DNA of 36,719 nucleotides, taken from contig PCBT01000057.1 in assembly GCA_002731375.1 (NCBI GenBank), positions 4,253 to 40,971 on the forward strand, given 5' to 3'. The first letter of the stretch is position 1, and each line of letters starts with the position of its first letter. A program made the position numbers and the translations under genes. The notes under the pieces were generated by a model. It saw only the letters and a program-made list of their open reading frames with translations. It was not told where the DNA came from and did not search any database. Of this stretch, positions 17,267 through 26,149 are shown piece by piece. This DNA comes from Rhodospirillaceae bacterium. Lineage in GTDB: Bacteria; Pseudomonadota; Alphaproteobacteria; GCA-2731375.

Positions 17267-19323
17267 GATCCGTCATCCTGGATATTTCGACGCAGCCGCA
17301 AGACACCGGAGGGTTCACAGCCGAGGCGCCAGTTCGGCGGCACCACGGTAGAGGTCGAAGCCTCGACGACGATGAGCGGCCCGTCGGCCTCGAAACCCGG
17401 CGCCAGGCCCTCGCGCCGCATCATTGGGCAGCTGAAACTTTTGCTGCCAATGGTTACATCGCGGCTGATCCCTTGCCCGGCTTCAGGCGCGTGCGAAATC
17501 CCGGCAACGGTTCCGCCGCGCCCGTGGGAGGCGCTCAATCGAAACGAGACCGCCTCGACCTGACGCTCCCGAAAAGCATGGCCGTATTGCCGCGCGTGTT
17601 CAGAATGGAAGCATTCGGCCAAATATGCGGCACCGCCGCTCAACAGTTTTTCCTCCATCAAAGGCACTCTGAGTTCATAGCCTTGGCCCCGGTAGCGGGC
17701 ATCGACGGCAAAGGCATGCTTCAGCTCCGAGACGTCATAACCGACATCGGCGAATGACCGGGCCGCCTCCGCCCGCAACTGGCCGAGTTTCGTCTGCAGT
17801 ATTTCGGGCGTCATAGCGGCGACGGCCTGGGCGCCCTCGGCCAGGACATAATCCATCTTGACATTGGAGAGCGAAAGCCCGACGGCGGAAAAGACGCCCG
17901 GATTGGGCGGGATCAAGACCTCGGCGATATCGACCTCGTCAGCCACCGCCGCTGCGATCAGGGGCCCAGCTCCGCCACAGGCAAAAAGTGCGTAACGGCG
18001 CGGGTCCAGGCCGCGCTTGACCGAAACCCGGCGCAGCGCCTGGGCCATGTTCGCGGCGGCGATTCGATAGACGCGTTCCGACAGCTCAATCTCGGACAGG
18101 CCAAGACTTTCACACAACGGTGCCGCCACGGCGCGGCTTAACCCTGGGTCGAGAACGATGCCGCCGGGCAGCTCGGTGGCTGGATCCAGCAAACCAAGCA
18201 GCAGCATGGCATCAGTCAAACAAAACCGTTCGCCGCCACGGTTGTAACAGGCCGGCCCCGGCACCGCGCCGGACGACTGCGGCCCGACCTGCAGCATGCC
18301 GCCGGCATCAATCGTCGCCATGCTGCCGCCGCCGGCGCCAATGGAGATGATGTCGGTCATGGCGATGTTGAGGGGCAGGCCCTCGATATTGAACTCTGAC
18401 GTCCCCTTGACCGTGGTTTCGGGACTGCCGTTGGTGATCAGACAGACGTCGGAACTGGTGCCGCCGACATCGATGGTGATGATATCCGGAGTACCAGCCA
18501 GCACTGCCGTTTCCGCCGCGCCCGTGACGGCGGCGGCGGGACCGGAATGAAACATCTGTGCCACCAGCCGCCGGGCCGCCGCCACCGGCGCGACACCGCC
18601 ATTGGAAAGCATGATCAAAGGCGTGCCAAGGAAGCCGACACCGCGCACGTCAGCCTCGAATTTCGACAGATAGCGTTCCACCACCGGGCGCATAAAGGCA
18701 GAGATAACCACGGTGCTGGCGCGTTCGTACTCGCGGTGTTCCGGCGCCACCTCGGACGATAGCGAGACATGGATATCTGGATGCCGGACCGCGATCAGAT
18801 CGCCGATGGCGCGTTCATGGGCCGGATTGGCATAGGCATGCAGCAGACAGACGGCGATGGAATCGACGCCTTTTTCAGCCACCAAGCGATCGACATGTTC
18901 GATCACCACAGCCTCGTCCAGCGGGCTGACAATATCGCCGTTCGCGGCCATGCGCTCGGGCACATCGAAAACCATGTCGCGGGAAATCAGCGGCGTCGGC
19001 TTCTGGTAGAACATGTCATAGACGACCGACTTGTCTTGGCGCTGAATGAACAGCACATCGCGAAAACCGGCCGTGGTCAGCAGGGCCACCTTGGCGCCCC
19101 GGCGCTGGATCAGGGAATTGGCGACAATGGTTGAGCCGTGCAGCAATTCGGTTACATCGCCACCCTTGGCGCCGAGGCGTTGCAATAATTCCTTAAGGCC
19201 AGAAATCGCGGCCCGGCTCGGGTCATCCGGCGTCGAGGGCGTCTTGTGTATCACCGCGCGGCCATCGTCTAGGACCGCGATCAGATCCGTGAAGGTTCCG
19301 CCGACCTCGATACCTACAATCAC
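17263..19323 (-). CDS. hyuA: Hydantoinase/oxoprolinase family protein, HyuA (ATP-binding alpha subunit)
   Basis: 686 residues. The actin-like ATP fold opens with MIVGIEVGGTFTDLIAVL (phosphate loop near 7-13). A second nucleotide segment is IITIDVGGTSSDVCLI near 278-290, joined by FHSGPAAAVTGA and SIGAGGGSMATID. ACGGAGPLIAAAVADEV near 450 is the third family signature. The usual HyuA length is about 680-700, so it is complete. Downstream it overlaps hyuB by 4 nt; upstream the ThuA-like gene ends 20 nt before its start. It couples ATP hydrolysis to cyclic amide opening; substrate unknown. Confidence 0.9.
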   Translation of the reverse strand: MIVGIEVGGTFTDLIAVLDDGRAVIHKTPSTPDDPSRAAISGLKELLQRLGAKGGDVTELLHGSTIVANSLIQRRGAKVALLTTAGFRDVLFIQRQDKSVVYDMFYQKPTPLISRDMVFDVPERMAANGDIVSPLDEAVVIEHVDRLVAEKGVDSIAVCLLHAYANPAHERAIGDLIAVRHPDIHVSLSSEVAPEHREYERASTVVISAFMRPVVERYLSKFEADVRGVGFLGTPLIMLSNGGVAPVAAARRLVAQMFHSGPAAAVTGAAETAVLAGTPDIITIDVGGTSSDVCLITNGSPETTVKGTSEFNIEGLPLNIAMTDIISIGAGGGSMATIDAGGMLQVGPQSSGAVPGPACYNRGGERFCLTDAMLLLGLLDPATELPGGIVLDPGLSRAVAAPLCESLGLSEIELSERVYRIAAANMAQALRRVSVKRGLDPRRYALFACGGAGPLIAAAVADEVDIAEVLIPPNPGVFSAVGLSLSNVKMDYVLAEGAQAVAAMTPEILQTKLGQLRAEAARSFADVGYDVSELKHAFAVDARYRGQGYELRVPLMEEKLLSGGAAYLAECFHSEHARQYGHAFRERQVEAVSFRLSASHGRGGTVAGISHAPEAGQGISRDVTIGSKSFSCPMMRREGLAPGFEADGPLIVVEASTSTVVPPNWRLGCEPSGVLRLRRNIQDDGS

Positions 19324-19343
19324 CTTACGCTCCTACATTCCGT

Positions 19344-20168
19344 CTAAGGCCTATCCGTTCCCCAGGCGATAGCGTTTCGCAACAAGTGCCCGAATGTGTC
19401 CGTCTCCCAGACACCATGGAATTCGGACGGCACGGCACCCATCGGATCAATGCTGGCATCCACTTTCGACTGAGTATTGGTCCGGCCCGTATGGCAATGG
19501 CCCAAACCGACATATACGACCTCTCCCCGCCCCACATCGCGGGCGTAGCCGAGCACCCGTGTTTTCCCGTCCGCTTGCACGGAGGTATCCTCGTCATAGA
19601 CAAAGCCGAAACCGGGCGGCGAGGGATCTTCCGCCAACTCGGTCGTCAAAAGAACACGGCTGGCACCTGTGTCCTGTAATTCGATCAGGTAGAGTTCATC
19701 TTGGGCCAAGAATGTTTTGGGCAGCCCCCGAGTAACGGGATGATCGGCGGTGACGGAGACTTGAAACTCACACAGCGGTGGGTGGTTGAGGAAAAAGCAG
19801 CCCAAGATCCGGTGATGCTCGGCCTTGACCATCTTCTTGACGGTCAGGCCATCACGTTCCCCTTTGACTGCCTTGCCGCCAGACGTCCCGTGCAGGGCGA
19901 ACCAACGGCCGCCCTTCGCCAACCAGTCCAACAGCGCCGCATTGCCCGTGCCCACCGGATACGGCCCGGCCACATAGGTTATGAGAAAGTCCGTTCCCGG
20001 CAGCCAACGTTCGATGTCCTGGAAATCATTTGCAACGGTGACCGCAAGATGCTCCCTGGCTTGCAGCTGTTGCAACAACTGCAGGCGGGCATAATCCATA
20101 TCGTGGCCCGCGGCGGAGCCAGGCGGGAACCCCCCGGTGATAAGATGGGCGCGCTGGGTCGTGGTCAC
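19344..20168 (-). CDS. ThuA-like domain protein
   Basis: 274 residues. AHLITGGFPPGSAAGHDMDYARLQLLQQL opens a class I glutamine-amidotransferase-like (ThuA) fold. It continues with DIERWLPGTDFLITYVAGPYP, WLAKGGRWFALHGTSGG, the H-rich segment KAEHHRILGCFFLNHPP, VTADHPVTRGLP and GEVVYVGLGHCHTGRTN. ThuA proteins are tied to sugar (trehalose) use in rhizobia, but the family is broad. Here it is the first gene of the hyuA-hyuB-RidA operon, 20 nt upstream of hyuA. The usual catalytic Cys of amidotransferases is not apparent. Its biochemical role here is unknown. Confidence 0.75.
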   Translation of the reverse strand: MTTTQRAHLITGGFPPGSAAGHDMDYARLQLLQQLQAREHLAVTVANDFQDIERWLPGTDFLITYVAGPYPVGTGNAALLDWLAKGGRWFALHGTSGGKAVKGERDGLTVKKMVKAEHHRILGCFFLNHPPLCEFQVSVTADHPVTRGLPKTFLAQDELYLIELQDTGASRVLLTTELAEDPSPPGFGFVYDEDTSVQADGKTRVLGYARDVGRGEVVYVGLGHCHTGRTNTQSKVDASIDPMGAVPSEFHGVWETDTFGHLLRNAIAWGTDRP

Positions 20169-20312
20169 GTCTGCTCCTCCGGTTCCATTGCTTCTTCGTT
20201 GGCTGCCATCATTCTCACGGCTCGGCTATGGTGGTCAGGGTCCGGGGTCATGTCTAGCGTTTTGTTATCGTGCCGCCCTGGGTTTAGGGAACACAAAAAG
20301 AGGAATTACGCC

Positions 20313-21065
20313 ATGCCGTTCTACGAAAATGGACCTGTCAGCATTCATTACGAAGAGGCCGGCGCCGGCTTTCCGCTGCTGCTTATTCCCGGCGGGGGAT
20401 TGAATGCGACGATCGCCAACTTCACCGGTAATGCGCCCTTTGATCCGATGGCGGAGTTCAAGGGCGAGTTCCGCTGCATAACCATGGACCTGCGCAATGC
20501 TAACGGCGGCCAGTCCTCCGGCCCGCTGGAGATCGAACGGCCCTGGGACGCCTACGCCGATGACCAGCTTGGTCTAATGGATCATTTGGGCGTCGACAGG
20601 TTTCTGGTGCTGGGCTTTTGCATCGGCGGCCCCTTCATCTGGAACCTGTTGCAACGGGCGCCGGCGCGCATAGCCGCCGCGGTACTGGCCCAGCCCAGCG
20701 GCTTTAATCCGGAGGCGCCGGACATTTTCTACCAGAACAACATTGAAGCCTGGGGTCCGCCACTGTGCGAACGCCAGCCCGAGATCACCATGGAGATGAT
20801 CGACGCCTTCCTGACCAAAATGTACCGGGACAAGGGAGATTTTGTCTTTACCGTGAGCCGTGATTTCGTACGCTCCTGTGATACACCCATACTGGTGATG
20901 CCGGACGATATTCCGCCACATCCCTACGCCGTGGCCATGGAATCGGCACTTCTCGCACCTAATGCCCAGATCAGCATGTTTCCGTGGAAAGAGCCCAAGG
21001 AGCGGGTACCTTTTGCCGTGCGCCACGCGCGCAGCTTCCTCCGCGCCCATCGACCGGCGGAATAA
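20313..21065 (+). CDS. Alpha/beta hydrolase with Cys in the nucleophile elbow
   Basis: 250 residues from ATG 20313, preceded by AAGAGGAA. Alpha/beta-hydrolase features: PLLLIPGGGLNAT (oxyanion hole, 21-33), ITMDLRNANGGQS, the elbow LVLGFCIGGPFIW (Cys103 in G-F-C-I-G where most members have Ser), and the acid candidate Asp198/Asp199 in ILVMPDDIPPHP. The usual catalytic His after the last strand is not visible: the expected place reads FPWKEPKERVPF. It may therefore be a dienelactone-hydrolase-like Cys enzyme or a non-classical member. It stands alone, divergent from the thuA-led operon and convergent with the AhpD-like gene 2 nt away. Confidence 0.82.
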   Translation: MPFYENGPVSIHYEEAGAGFPLLLIPGGGLNATIANFTGNAPFDPMAEFKGEFRCITMDLRNANGGQSSGPLEIERPWDAYADDQLGLMDHLGVDRFLVLGFCIGGPFIWNLLQRAPARIAAAVLAQPSGFNPEAPDIFYQNNIEAWGPPLCERQPEITMEMIDAFLTKMYRDKGDFVFTVSRDFVRSCDTPILVMPDDIPPHPYAVAMESALLAPNAQISMFPWKEPKERVPFAVRHARSFLRAHRPAE

Positions 21066-21067
21066 TC

Positions 21068-21619
21068 CTAGCGTGGCGTTAGATGCCGCGCGTCCGCCGC
21101 CGCTTCGTGATCCATCACCCGCAAGATGCTTGCGTTCATTATGTACACGCTTATCACCGCCGTTAGCTCCAACAGGCCTTGCTCGCCATAGCGCGCCCGC
21201 ACGGCATCGAACGTATCGTCACTGACCCGTGGCGCCTCCAGAAGTTCTCGCCCGAAACCGATTATCAGCGCCTCGTCCGCCGTTAAACCGTCCAGCGGCG
21301 CGTAGGTATCGACGGCATGGATTGCCTCTTCCCGCGTGCCGGCCTGCAGGCCCAGCCTGACGTGTGCGCCCCAGATGAAATCCGCGTTGGCCGCCCGCGC
21401 GGCGGTGCAGATGGCCAGCTCGGACTCCGCATCGCTCAACGATGTATGGTAGCGCAGATGTTCGACCAGATCCGACAGCCGCGCCCCCGCCTGCCCGGCG
21501 TAGGTAAGATAGCTGCTCGGCGGTGGCATGCTTCCACGTGTTTCGAAAATGTGGCGCACGGCGGCGCGGGTTTCTCCGGTAAACGTCTCCGTGTCGGAGG
21601 GGATCGGCAGTCGCGGCAT
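21068..21619 (-). CDS. Carboxymuconolactone decarboxylase (AhpD-fold) family protein
   Basis: 183 residues, all-helical. The core is SDLVEHLRYHTSLSDAESELAICTAARAANADFIWGAHVRLGLQAG (about 48-95), as in the CMD/AhpD fold. It keeps the His of the signature (GAHVRLG) but has no CxxC, so it is not a redox-active alkylhydroperoxidase. It is more like 4-carboxymuconolactone decarboxylase-type members, in which the function is often unknown. ATG 21619 points away from copA across 169 bp. Confidence 0.8.
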   Translation of the reverse strand: MPRLPIPSDTETFTGETRAAVRHIFETRGSMPPPSSYLTYAGQAGARLSDLVEHLRYHTSLSDAESELAICTAARAANADFIWGAHVRLGLQAGTREEAIHAVDTYAPLDGLTADEALIIGFGRELLEAPRVSDDTFDAVRARYGEQGLLELTAVISVYIMNASILRVMDHEAAADARHLTPR

Positions 21620-21713
21620 CGTCTTACTCCTTCATTGGGCTCAAAGCAGCCATACCAGTCAACGATGCCTTAAGAGATGCCGTCAAAGGAAATAGTTTAT
21701 GATGATCCAGTCC

Positions 21714-21744
21714 TTGACCTTCCAGTAACTAGAATCTTTATATG
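21714..21744 (+). promoter_or_regulatory. CueR/MerR-type promoter-operator of copA
   Basis: TTGACC (21714-21719) is the -35. A TATATG/TTATAT-like -10 lies at about 21738-21744, giving the long 18-19 nt spacer typical of MerR-activated promoters. Inside the spacer an imperfect dyad ACCTTCCAG (21717-21725) / CTAGAATCT (21729-21737) matches the CueR half-site pattern ACCTTCC...GGAAGGT in the left arm and 6 of 9 positions in the right arm. The regulator gene lies directly after copA. Transcription would start near 21750, so the ATG at 21789 with its own GGGAG is preferred over that at 21756. Confidence 0.65.
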
Positions 21745-21788
21745 AACAAATATGAATGGGCGGTACGGCTGGATGTTGGGAGTATAGA

Positions 21789-24155
21789 ATGGCGGAAGCG
21801 GCGGAACAGCACGGCGAACATGCGATCGACCCGGTCTGCGGCATGACGGTCTCGTTACCCACCGAAAAACCCTCCTTCGAACATGCGGGCGAGGTCTATT
21901 ATTTCTGCTGTGCCGGTTGTGCCGGCAAGTTCGAAGGTAATCCCCAAGGCTATCTTGACGGCACCGCCCAGGCGGCGGCCCAGGTTGCCAAGGAGGCCGC
22001 GAAAGCCTTGGCCGCGCAAGAAGAGGGCGGCGACAGCCGAGGCGGCTATATCTGTCCCATGTGCCCCGACGCCTGGAGCGCCACGCCGGCGGCTTGCCCC
22101 GAATGCGGCATGGCGCTGGAAGCGGCCACGGTATCGATGGAGGCCGGGCCCAATGCCGAACTGATCGATATGACACGGCGCTTTTGGATCGGCGGCGCCC
22201 TTGCCCTGCCTGTATTGATCCTGGCCATGGGGGAGATGATACCGGGCCTTGCCAGCCTTGTCGGCGGTGCGTGGAACCCATGGGCGCAGCTGGCCCTGAG
22301 CAGCCCCGTGGTGCTGTGGGCGGGCTGGCCATTCTTCCAACGGGGTTGGAAATCCCTGGCAACCATGAAGCTGAACATGTTCACCCTGATCGCCATCGGT
22401 ACCGGTGCGGCCTACGGCTACAGCGCTATCGCCGTTTTGCTGCCCGGCGTCTTTCCCGAAGGTTTCCACGGCGCGGATGGGCGGGTTGCCATCTATCTGG
22501 AGTCCGCCGCGGCCATCATTACCCTGGTGTTGCTGGGGCAGGTGATGGAGCTGCGCGCCCGTGAGCACACCTCGGGTGCCTTGCGGACCTTGCTGGATCT
22601 GGCGCCCAAGACCGCCTGGCGTCTGAACGACGATGGCGGGGAGGAAGAAGTCAGCCTGACCGAAGTGCGGGTGGGCGATCGGTTGCGGATCAGGCCCGGC
22701 GAAGGCATTCCGGTAGATGGCGAGATCGTGAACGGCCACAGCGCGGTCGATGAAGCGATGATTACGGGCGAGCCCCTGCCGGTAGAGAAAATCACCAGCG
22801 ACGGCGTCATCGGCGGCACGCTTAATGGCACCGGTGCCCTGGTCATACGGGCCGACAAGGTGGGCGCGGAGACCATGCTGGCCCGAATTGTCCAGATGGT
22901 AGCGGAGGCACAGCGCAGCCGGGCGCCGATCCAGCGCATCGCCGATACGGTGGCCGGCTATTTCGTCCCCATCGTTGTCGCCTGCGCCATTGCTGCTTTC
23001 GCCGCCTGGGCCATTTGGGGGCCCAGCCCCGCCCTGGCATATGCATTGCTGGCCGCCGTGTCCGTGTTGATCATTGCCTGTCCCTGCGCCCTGGGCCTGG
23101 CCACGCCCATGGCGATCATGGTGGGCACCGGGCGCGGTGCCCAGGCCGGCGTCTTGATCAAGAGCGCCGAGGCGTTGGAGCGTTTCGAAAAAGTCGATAT
23201 GCTGGTCGTCGATAAGACCGGTACCCTAACCATGGGCAAACCGGCCTTGCAAAAAGTCATCGCCGCGCCCGGTTTCCAGGAGAACGAGGTTTTGGCCCTA
23301 GTGGCGAGCCTGGAGCGGGCCAGCGAACATCCCCTGGCCGCTGCTGTCGTTGCTGGCGCCCAGGCGCGGGAGCTGACGTTGGTCGAGCCAACCGGATTTC
23401 AGGCAACCATTGGCAAAGGTGTTGCAGGAGAGGTCGATGGCCGCGCGGTGGCTTTCGGCAACGCCGCCATGATGGCCGCGCGGGGCGCGGATATATCCGG
23501 TCTAGAGGCGGACGATTTGCGCAATCAGGGTGCCACCGCCATGTTCGCGGCGATCGACGGCAAGGCCGCTGGTCTGATCGCCGTCGCCGACCCGATCAAG
23601 GAGACCACGCCCAGCGCCATCCAGGCCCTACATGGGGAAGGTTTGCGCATCGTGATGCTGACCGGCGACAACCGCGCAACGGCGGAGGCGGTGGCGGCGC
23701 GGCTGAATATCGATGAGATCATCGCCGATGTCCTGCCCGACGAGAAGAGCGCGGCGGTGCGCCGGCTGCAGGATCAGGGCCATGTGGTGGCCATGGCCGG
23801 CGACGGCGTCAACGATGCCCCCGCCCTGGCCCAGGCCAACATCGGCATCGCCATGGGAACCGGCACCGACGTTGCGATCGAAAGCGCCGGCGTTACCCTG
23901 GTCAAGGGCGATCTTTATGGCATCGTGCGGGCCCGGCGGATCAGCCGGGCGACCATGCGTAATATCCGGCAAAATCTATTTTTTGCCTTTTTCTACAACG
24001 CCCTTGGCGTACCCCTGGCGGCGGGCGTGTTGTATCCGTTCTTTGGCCTGTTGCTCAGCCCCATGATCGCCGCCGCCGCCATGAGTTTGAGCTCCGTTTC
24101 GGTGATCACGAACGCGCTGCGCCTGCGCACCATACACTTGGAGATCAAGTCATGA
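21789..24155 (+). CDS. copA: Copper-translocating P1B-type ATPase
   Basis: 788 residues from ATG 21789. An N-terminal YHS (TRASH-like) domain at 11-57 has Cys17, Cys40/41 and Cys44. A heavy-metal-binding module at 87-110 follows (CPMC...CPEC, Cys89/92/103/106). Then comes the P1B ATPase core: [15 protein letters not shown], the TGEPLPVEK actuator loop, the CPC metal site (Cys431-Pro-Cys433), DKTGTLT with phosphorylated Asp475, the SEHPLAAAV nucleotide loop, and [12 protein letters not shown]. There is no classical HMA (GMxCxxC) domain. CPC and CueR control indicate Cu(I) export across the inner membrane. Its end overlaps cueR by 4 nt. An upstream in-frame ATG at 21756 would be almost leaderless. 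Confidence 0.93.
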   Translation: MAEAAEQHGEHAIDPVCGMTVSLPTEKPSFEHAGEVYYFCCAGCAGKFEGNPQGYLDGTAQAAAQVAKEAAKALAAQEEGGDSRGGYICPMCPDAWSATPAACPECGMALEAATVSMEAGPNAELIDMTRRFWIGGALALPVLILAMGEMIPGLASLVGGAWNPWAQLALSSPVVLWAGWPFFQRGWKSLATMKLNMFTLIAIGTGAAYGYSAIAVLLPGVFPEGFHGADGRVAIYLESAAAIITLVLLGQVMELRAREHTSGALRTLLDLAPKTAWRLNDDGGEEEVSLTEVRVGDRLRIRPGEGIPVDGEIVNGHSAVDEAMITGEPLPVEKITSDGVIGGTLNGTGALVIRADKVGAETMLARIVQMVAEAQRSRAPIQRIADTVAGYFVPIVVACAIAAFAAWAIWGPSPALAYALLAAVSVLIIACPCALGLATPMAIMVGTGRGAQAGVLIKSAEALERFEKVDMLVVDKTGTLTMGKPALQKVIAAPGFQENEVLALVASLERASEHPLAAAVVAGAQARELTLVEPTGFQATIGKGVAGEVDGRAVAFGNAAMMAARGADISGLEADDLRNQGATAMFAAIDGKAAGLIAVADPIKETTPSAIQALHGEGLRIVMLTGDNRATAEAVAARLNIDEIIADVLPDEKSAAVRRLQDQGHVVAMAGDGVNDAPALAQANIGIAMGTGTDVAIESAGVTLVKGDLYGIVRARRISRATMRNIRQNLFFAFFYNALGVPLAAGVLYPFFGLLLSPMIAAAAMSLSSVSVITNALRLRTIHLEIKS

Positions 24156-24574
24156 ATATCGGCGATGCCGCCAAGGCCACCGGCCTATCCTCGAAGACCA
24201 TTCGCTATTACGAAAGCATTGATCTGATCGCCGCCGCCCGCATGGAGAACGGTTACCGCAGCTATACGGAGGCCCATGTCCACAAGCTGCGCTTCGTGCA
24301 AAGGGCGCGCGGTCTGGGCTTCTCCATCGATGATTGCCGGGCGCTTCTGTCGCTTTATGAAGACAAGCACCGGGCCAGCGCCGAGGTTAAGAACATCGCG
24401 CAAAAGCACCTCGAAGACATCGAAGGCAAGATCAGCGAATTGCAGGATCTGCAGGAAACATTGTCACACCTGATCGAGCACTGCGCCGGCGATCACCGTC
24501 CCGACTGCCCCATCATGGATGGTCTGTCAGGCGAACAGCACGAAGTTTTCGGCAAGGCGCCGAAGCTGCAGTGA
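24152..24574 (+). CDS. cueR: MerR-family copper-responsive regulator
   Basis: 140 residues. The N-terminal winged helix [25 protein letters not shown]-type motif (1-70) is followed by the long dimerisation coiled coil (about 78-108). A C-terminal metal loop [12 protein letters not shown] has Cys111 and Cys119 in the C-x7-C spacing of CueR, which binds one Cu(I) linearly. It overlaps copA by ATGA and would activate the promoter at 21714-21744 by DNA distortion. The copA-cueR order on one transcript gives positive feedback. Confidence 0.9.
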   Translation: MNIGDAAKATGLSSKTIRYYESIDLIAAARMENGYRSYTEAHVHKLRFVQRARGLGFSIDDCRALLSLYEDKHRASAEVKNIAQKHLEDIEGKISELQDLQETLSHLIEHCAGDHRPDCPIMDGLSGEQHEVFGKAPKLQ

Positions 24575-24583
24575 TTTTACGAA

Positions 24584-24610
24584 GCGCCGATCAGTCGGCG
24601 CATTACTTTT
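24584..24610 (+). terminator. Hairpin after cueR, possible terminator
   Basis: GCGCCGA (24584-24590), loop TCAG, TCGGCGC (24595-24601) is a perfect 7-bp stem, followed by ATTACTTTT. The T-run is interrupted, so intrinsic termination would be modest. It sits 10 nt after the cueR stop and separates copA-cueR from the decayed cytochrome gene. Confidence 0.5.
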
Positions 24611-24632
24611 GTGAAAACGAGCACGGCATATC

Positions 24633-25061
24633 ATGAACAAAAAAACCTCGGAAAATACCAACCTGATGGTGCGCCTGAAGGCAAAGCTGCCGGCACTGGC
24701 GGTATTGGCCGTCGTGGCGGGCGGCGCCTGGGTGATGATCAATCAATCGATACAGCAAAGCAGTTCGGTGACCGTCGATGTAAAGGTGCCGAAACTATCG
24801 GCGATGGGGCTGCAAGGCGAGAATGCCGGCGGCGGACCGGGCGGGCCGCCGCTGGCACACAAGATCTATCAACCCGGACATCACGCCGACGGCGCCTTTT
24901 CGTTTGCCTTGAAAAAAGGCGTCGGCTAGCATCATTGGCGTTTCGGCAGCATGCTGCCCCAGCCCCAAGTCAGCGCAACGGATACCAAGGCCTTCATCGG
25001 CTATGTCCACGAGCTGCAAGTGGCGAACGGTATCTCCCATGAACCCCACCGCATGCGCTAA
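24633..25061 (+). pseudogene. Decayed c-type cytochrome gene (internal deletion and amber stop)
   Basis: The first open part (ATG 24633 to TAG 24927) gives 98 residues: a Lys-rich N-terminus, a membrane/signal segment (LPALAVLAVVAGGAWVMI), then VPKLSAMGLQGENAGGGPGG and GPPLAHKIYQPGHHADGAF. In the same frame directly after TAG, 43 codons continue with HHWRFGSMLPQPQVSATD and AFIGYVHELQVANGIS, ending at TAA 25059-25061. From memory of related cytochromes, the two parts are one c-type cytochrome domain: the Met ligand region is FGSMLPQP, and the CxxCH segment should precede GENAGG. Here about 13-18 residues including CxxCH seem deleted, and a Gln codon (CAG) became TAG. A short expressed remnant remains possible. 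Confidence 0.7.
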
Positions 25062-25066
25062 AAGGC

Positions 25067-26122
25067 CTAGCTCGCAGGCAGGAATACGCCCTTGCCGGTT
25101 TTCTGCTGATCGAACAGTTGGTAGGCCTCTTCCGCCTGGTCCAACTTCCAGCGGTGGGTGAACAGGCGGTCCACATCGACGCCACGGTCGGCGACAAAGC
25201 GGGCACAATCGGCCAAACCGACATTGGAAAAAGTCCACGACCCGATCAAGGTGACTTGCCGGCGCAGCAGATCTGGGCTGACCTCCAAAGTCACCTCGCC
25301 GCCCTCGCCCACATAGCAGCACGCGCCCCAGGCCCGCGTCGCGCGCACCGCCTGGGCCCGCGCCTGGGCCGAGGATGAGGCGTCCAGGGTTTTCTCGGCG
25401 CCCTCGCCGTGGGTCAGATCCCGGATCGCCTGTACCGGGTCATCGGCCATGGGGTCAAGGACGACATCCGCACCCAATTCAGCGGCAAGCTGACGGCGCT
25501 CGGGCGAGATATCCAGGGCAATCACGCGGGCACCCATGGCATGAGCAAGCTGGGTGACAGACAGGCCGACCGGTCCTTGGCCAAAGACGGCAATGGTCTC
25601 GTCGCCATGTAGGGACAACCGTTGCAGGGCGCCAAAGGCCGTTCCGGTGCCGCAGGCGATGGCCGCCCCGGTCTCGAACGATAGTTCATCAGGCAACGTC
25701 ACCAGGCTTTCGACTGGCACCTTCATATAAGGGGCATGGGCGCCATGGGCGACCGAGCCGAAGACCACCGCTCCATCCGCACACATTTGCCGCCAGCCCG
25801 CCATGCAGTGGCGGCAGACGCCGCAGCCATCATAGTGAAAGTCAATCACTCGCTGGCCGATCCGGGCCTCGCGCCCGGTCACCGCCGAACCAAGCTCGAC
25901 CACGATGCCACAGGGTTCGTGCCCGGCGATCACCGGTTCCATCGAGCGCTTGATGCCGCCGCGCACCACGCCGGGAATGAAGGGTTCGCGGTAGCCCTTG
26001 AGGTCGGTGCCACACATTCCGGAGGCCTTGATCTCCAGGATCACATCCCGCGGACCCGGTTGCGGATCGGGAAATTCGCGCAACTCGGTCCTGCTTTCGC
26101 CAATAAATACGACACCCTTCAT
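25067..26122 (-). CDS. Zinc-binding alcohol dehydrogenase (MDR family)
   Basis: 351 residues. The catalytic zinc site has Cys in SGMCGTDLKGY and His in IAGHEPCGIV. The structural zinc loop is CGVCRHCMAGWRQMC (four Cys). The Rossmann NAD(P) motif AVFGQGPVGLSVTQLAHAMGA lies near 180-200, followed by the acidic residue region VIALDISPERRQ, which favours NAD. The length is standard. It oxidises an alcohol, polyol or amino alcohol, as in the sorbitol/threonine dehydrogenase branch; the substrate is unknown. It diverges from the lyase gene across a 145-bp operator-rich spacer, so the two may act on one catabolite. Confidence 0.88.
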   Translation of the reverse strand: MKGVVFIGESRTELREFPDPQPGPRDVILEIKASGMCGTDLKGYREPFIPGVVRGGIKRSMEPVIAGHEPCGIVVELGSAVTGREARIGQRVIDFHYDGCGVCRHCMAGWRQMCADGAVVFGSVAHGAHAPYMKVPVESLVTLPDELSFETGAAIACGTGTAFGALQRLSLHGDETIAVFGQGPVGLSVTQLAHAMGARVIALDISPERRQLAAELGADVVLDPMADDPVQAIRDLTHGEGAEKTLDASSSAQARAQAVRATRAWGACCYVGEGGEVTLEVSPDLLRRQVTLIGSWTFSNVGLADCARFVADRGVDVDRLFTHRWKLDQAEEAYQLFDQQKTGKGVFLPAS

Positions 26123-26149
26123 TTCGCTGACCTCCCAAGCACTGATTAC

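Noticed and set aside
19701-20312. Upstream extension of the alpha/beta hydrolase frame
   Set aside because: It is the shadow of the ThuA-like gene on the other strand; ATG 20313 has AAGAGGAA before it and starts at the fold.
21068-21619. AhpD-like gene as a second selenoprotein or redox enzyme
   Set aside because: The family has Sec-containing members, but this sequence has no CxxC/CxxU and no in-frame TGA at that site.
24927-24929. TAG in the cytochrome relic as a recoded (pyrrolysine) codon
   Set aside because: The gene also seems to have lost its CxxCH segment, so it is decayed; TAG recoding would be unsupported in this kind of organism.
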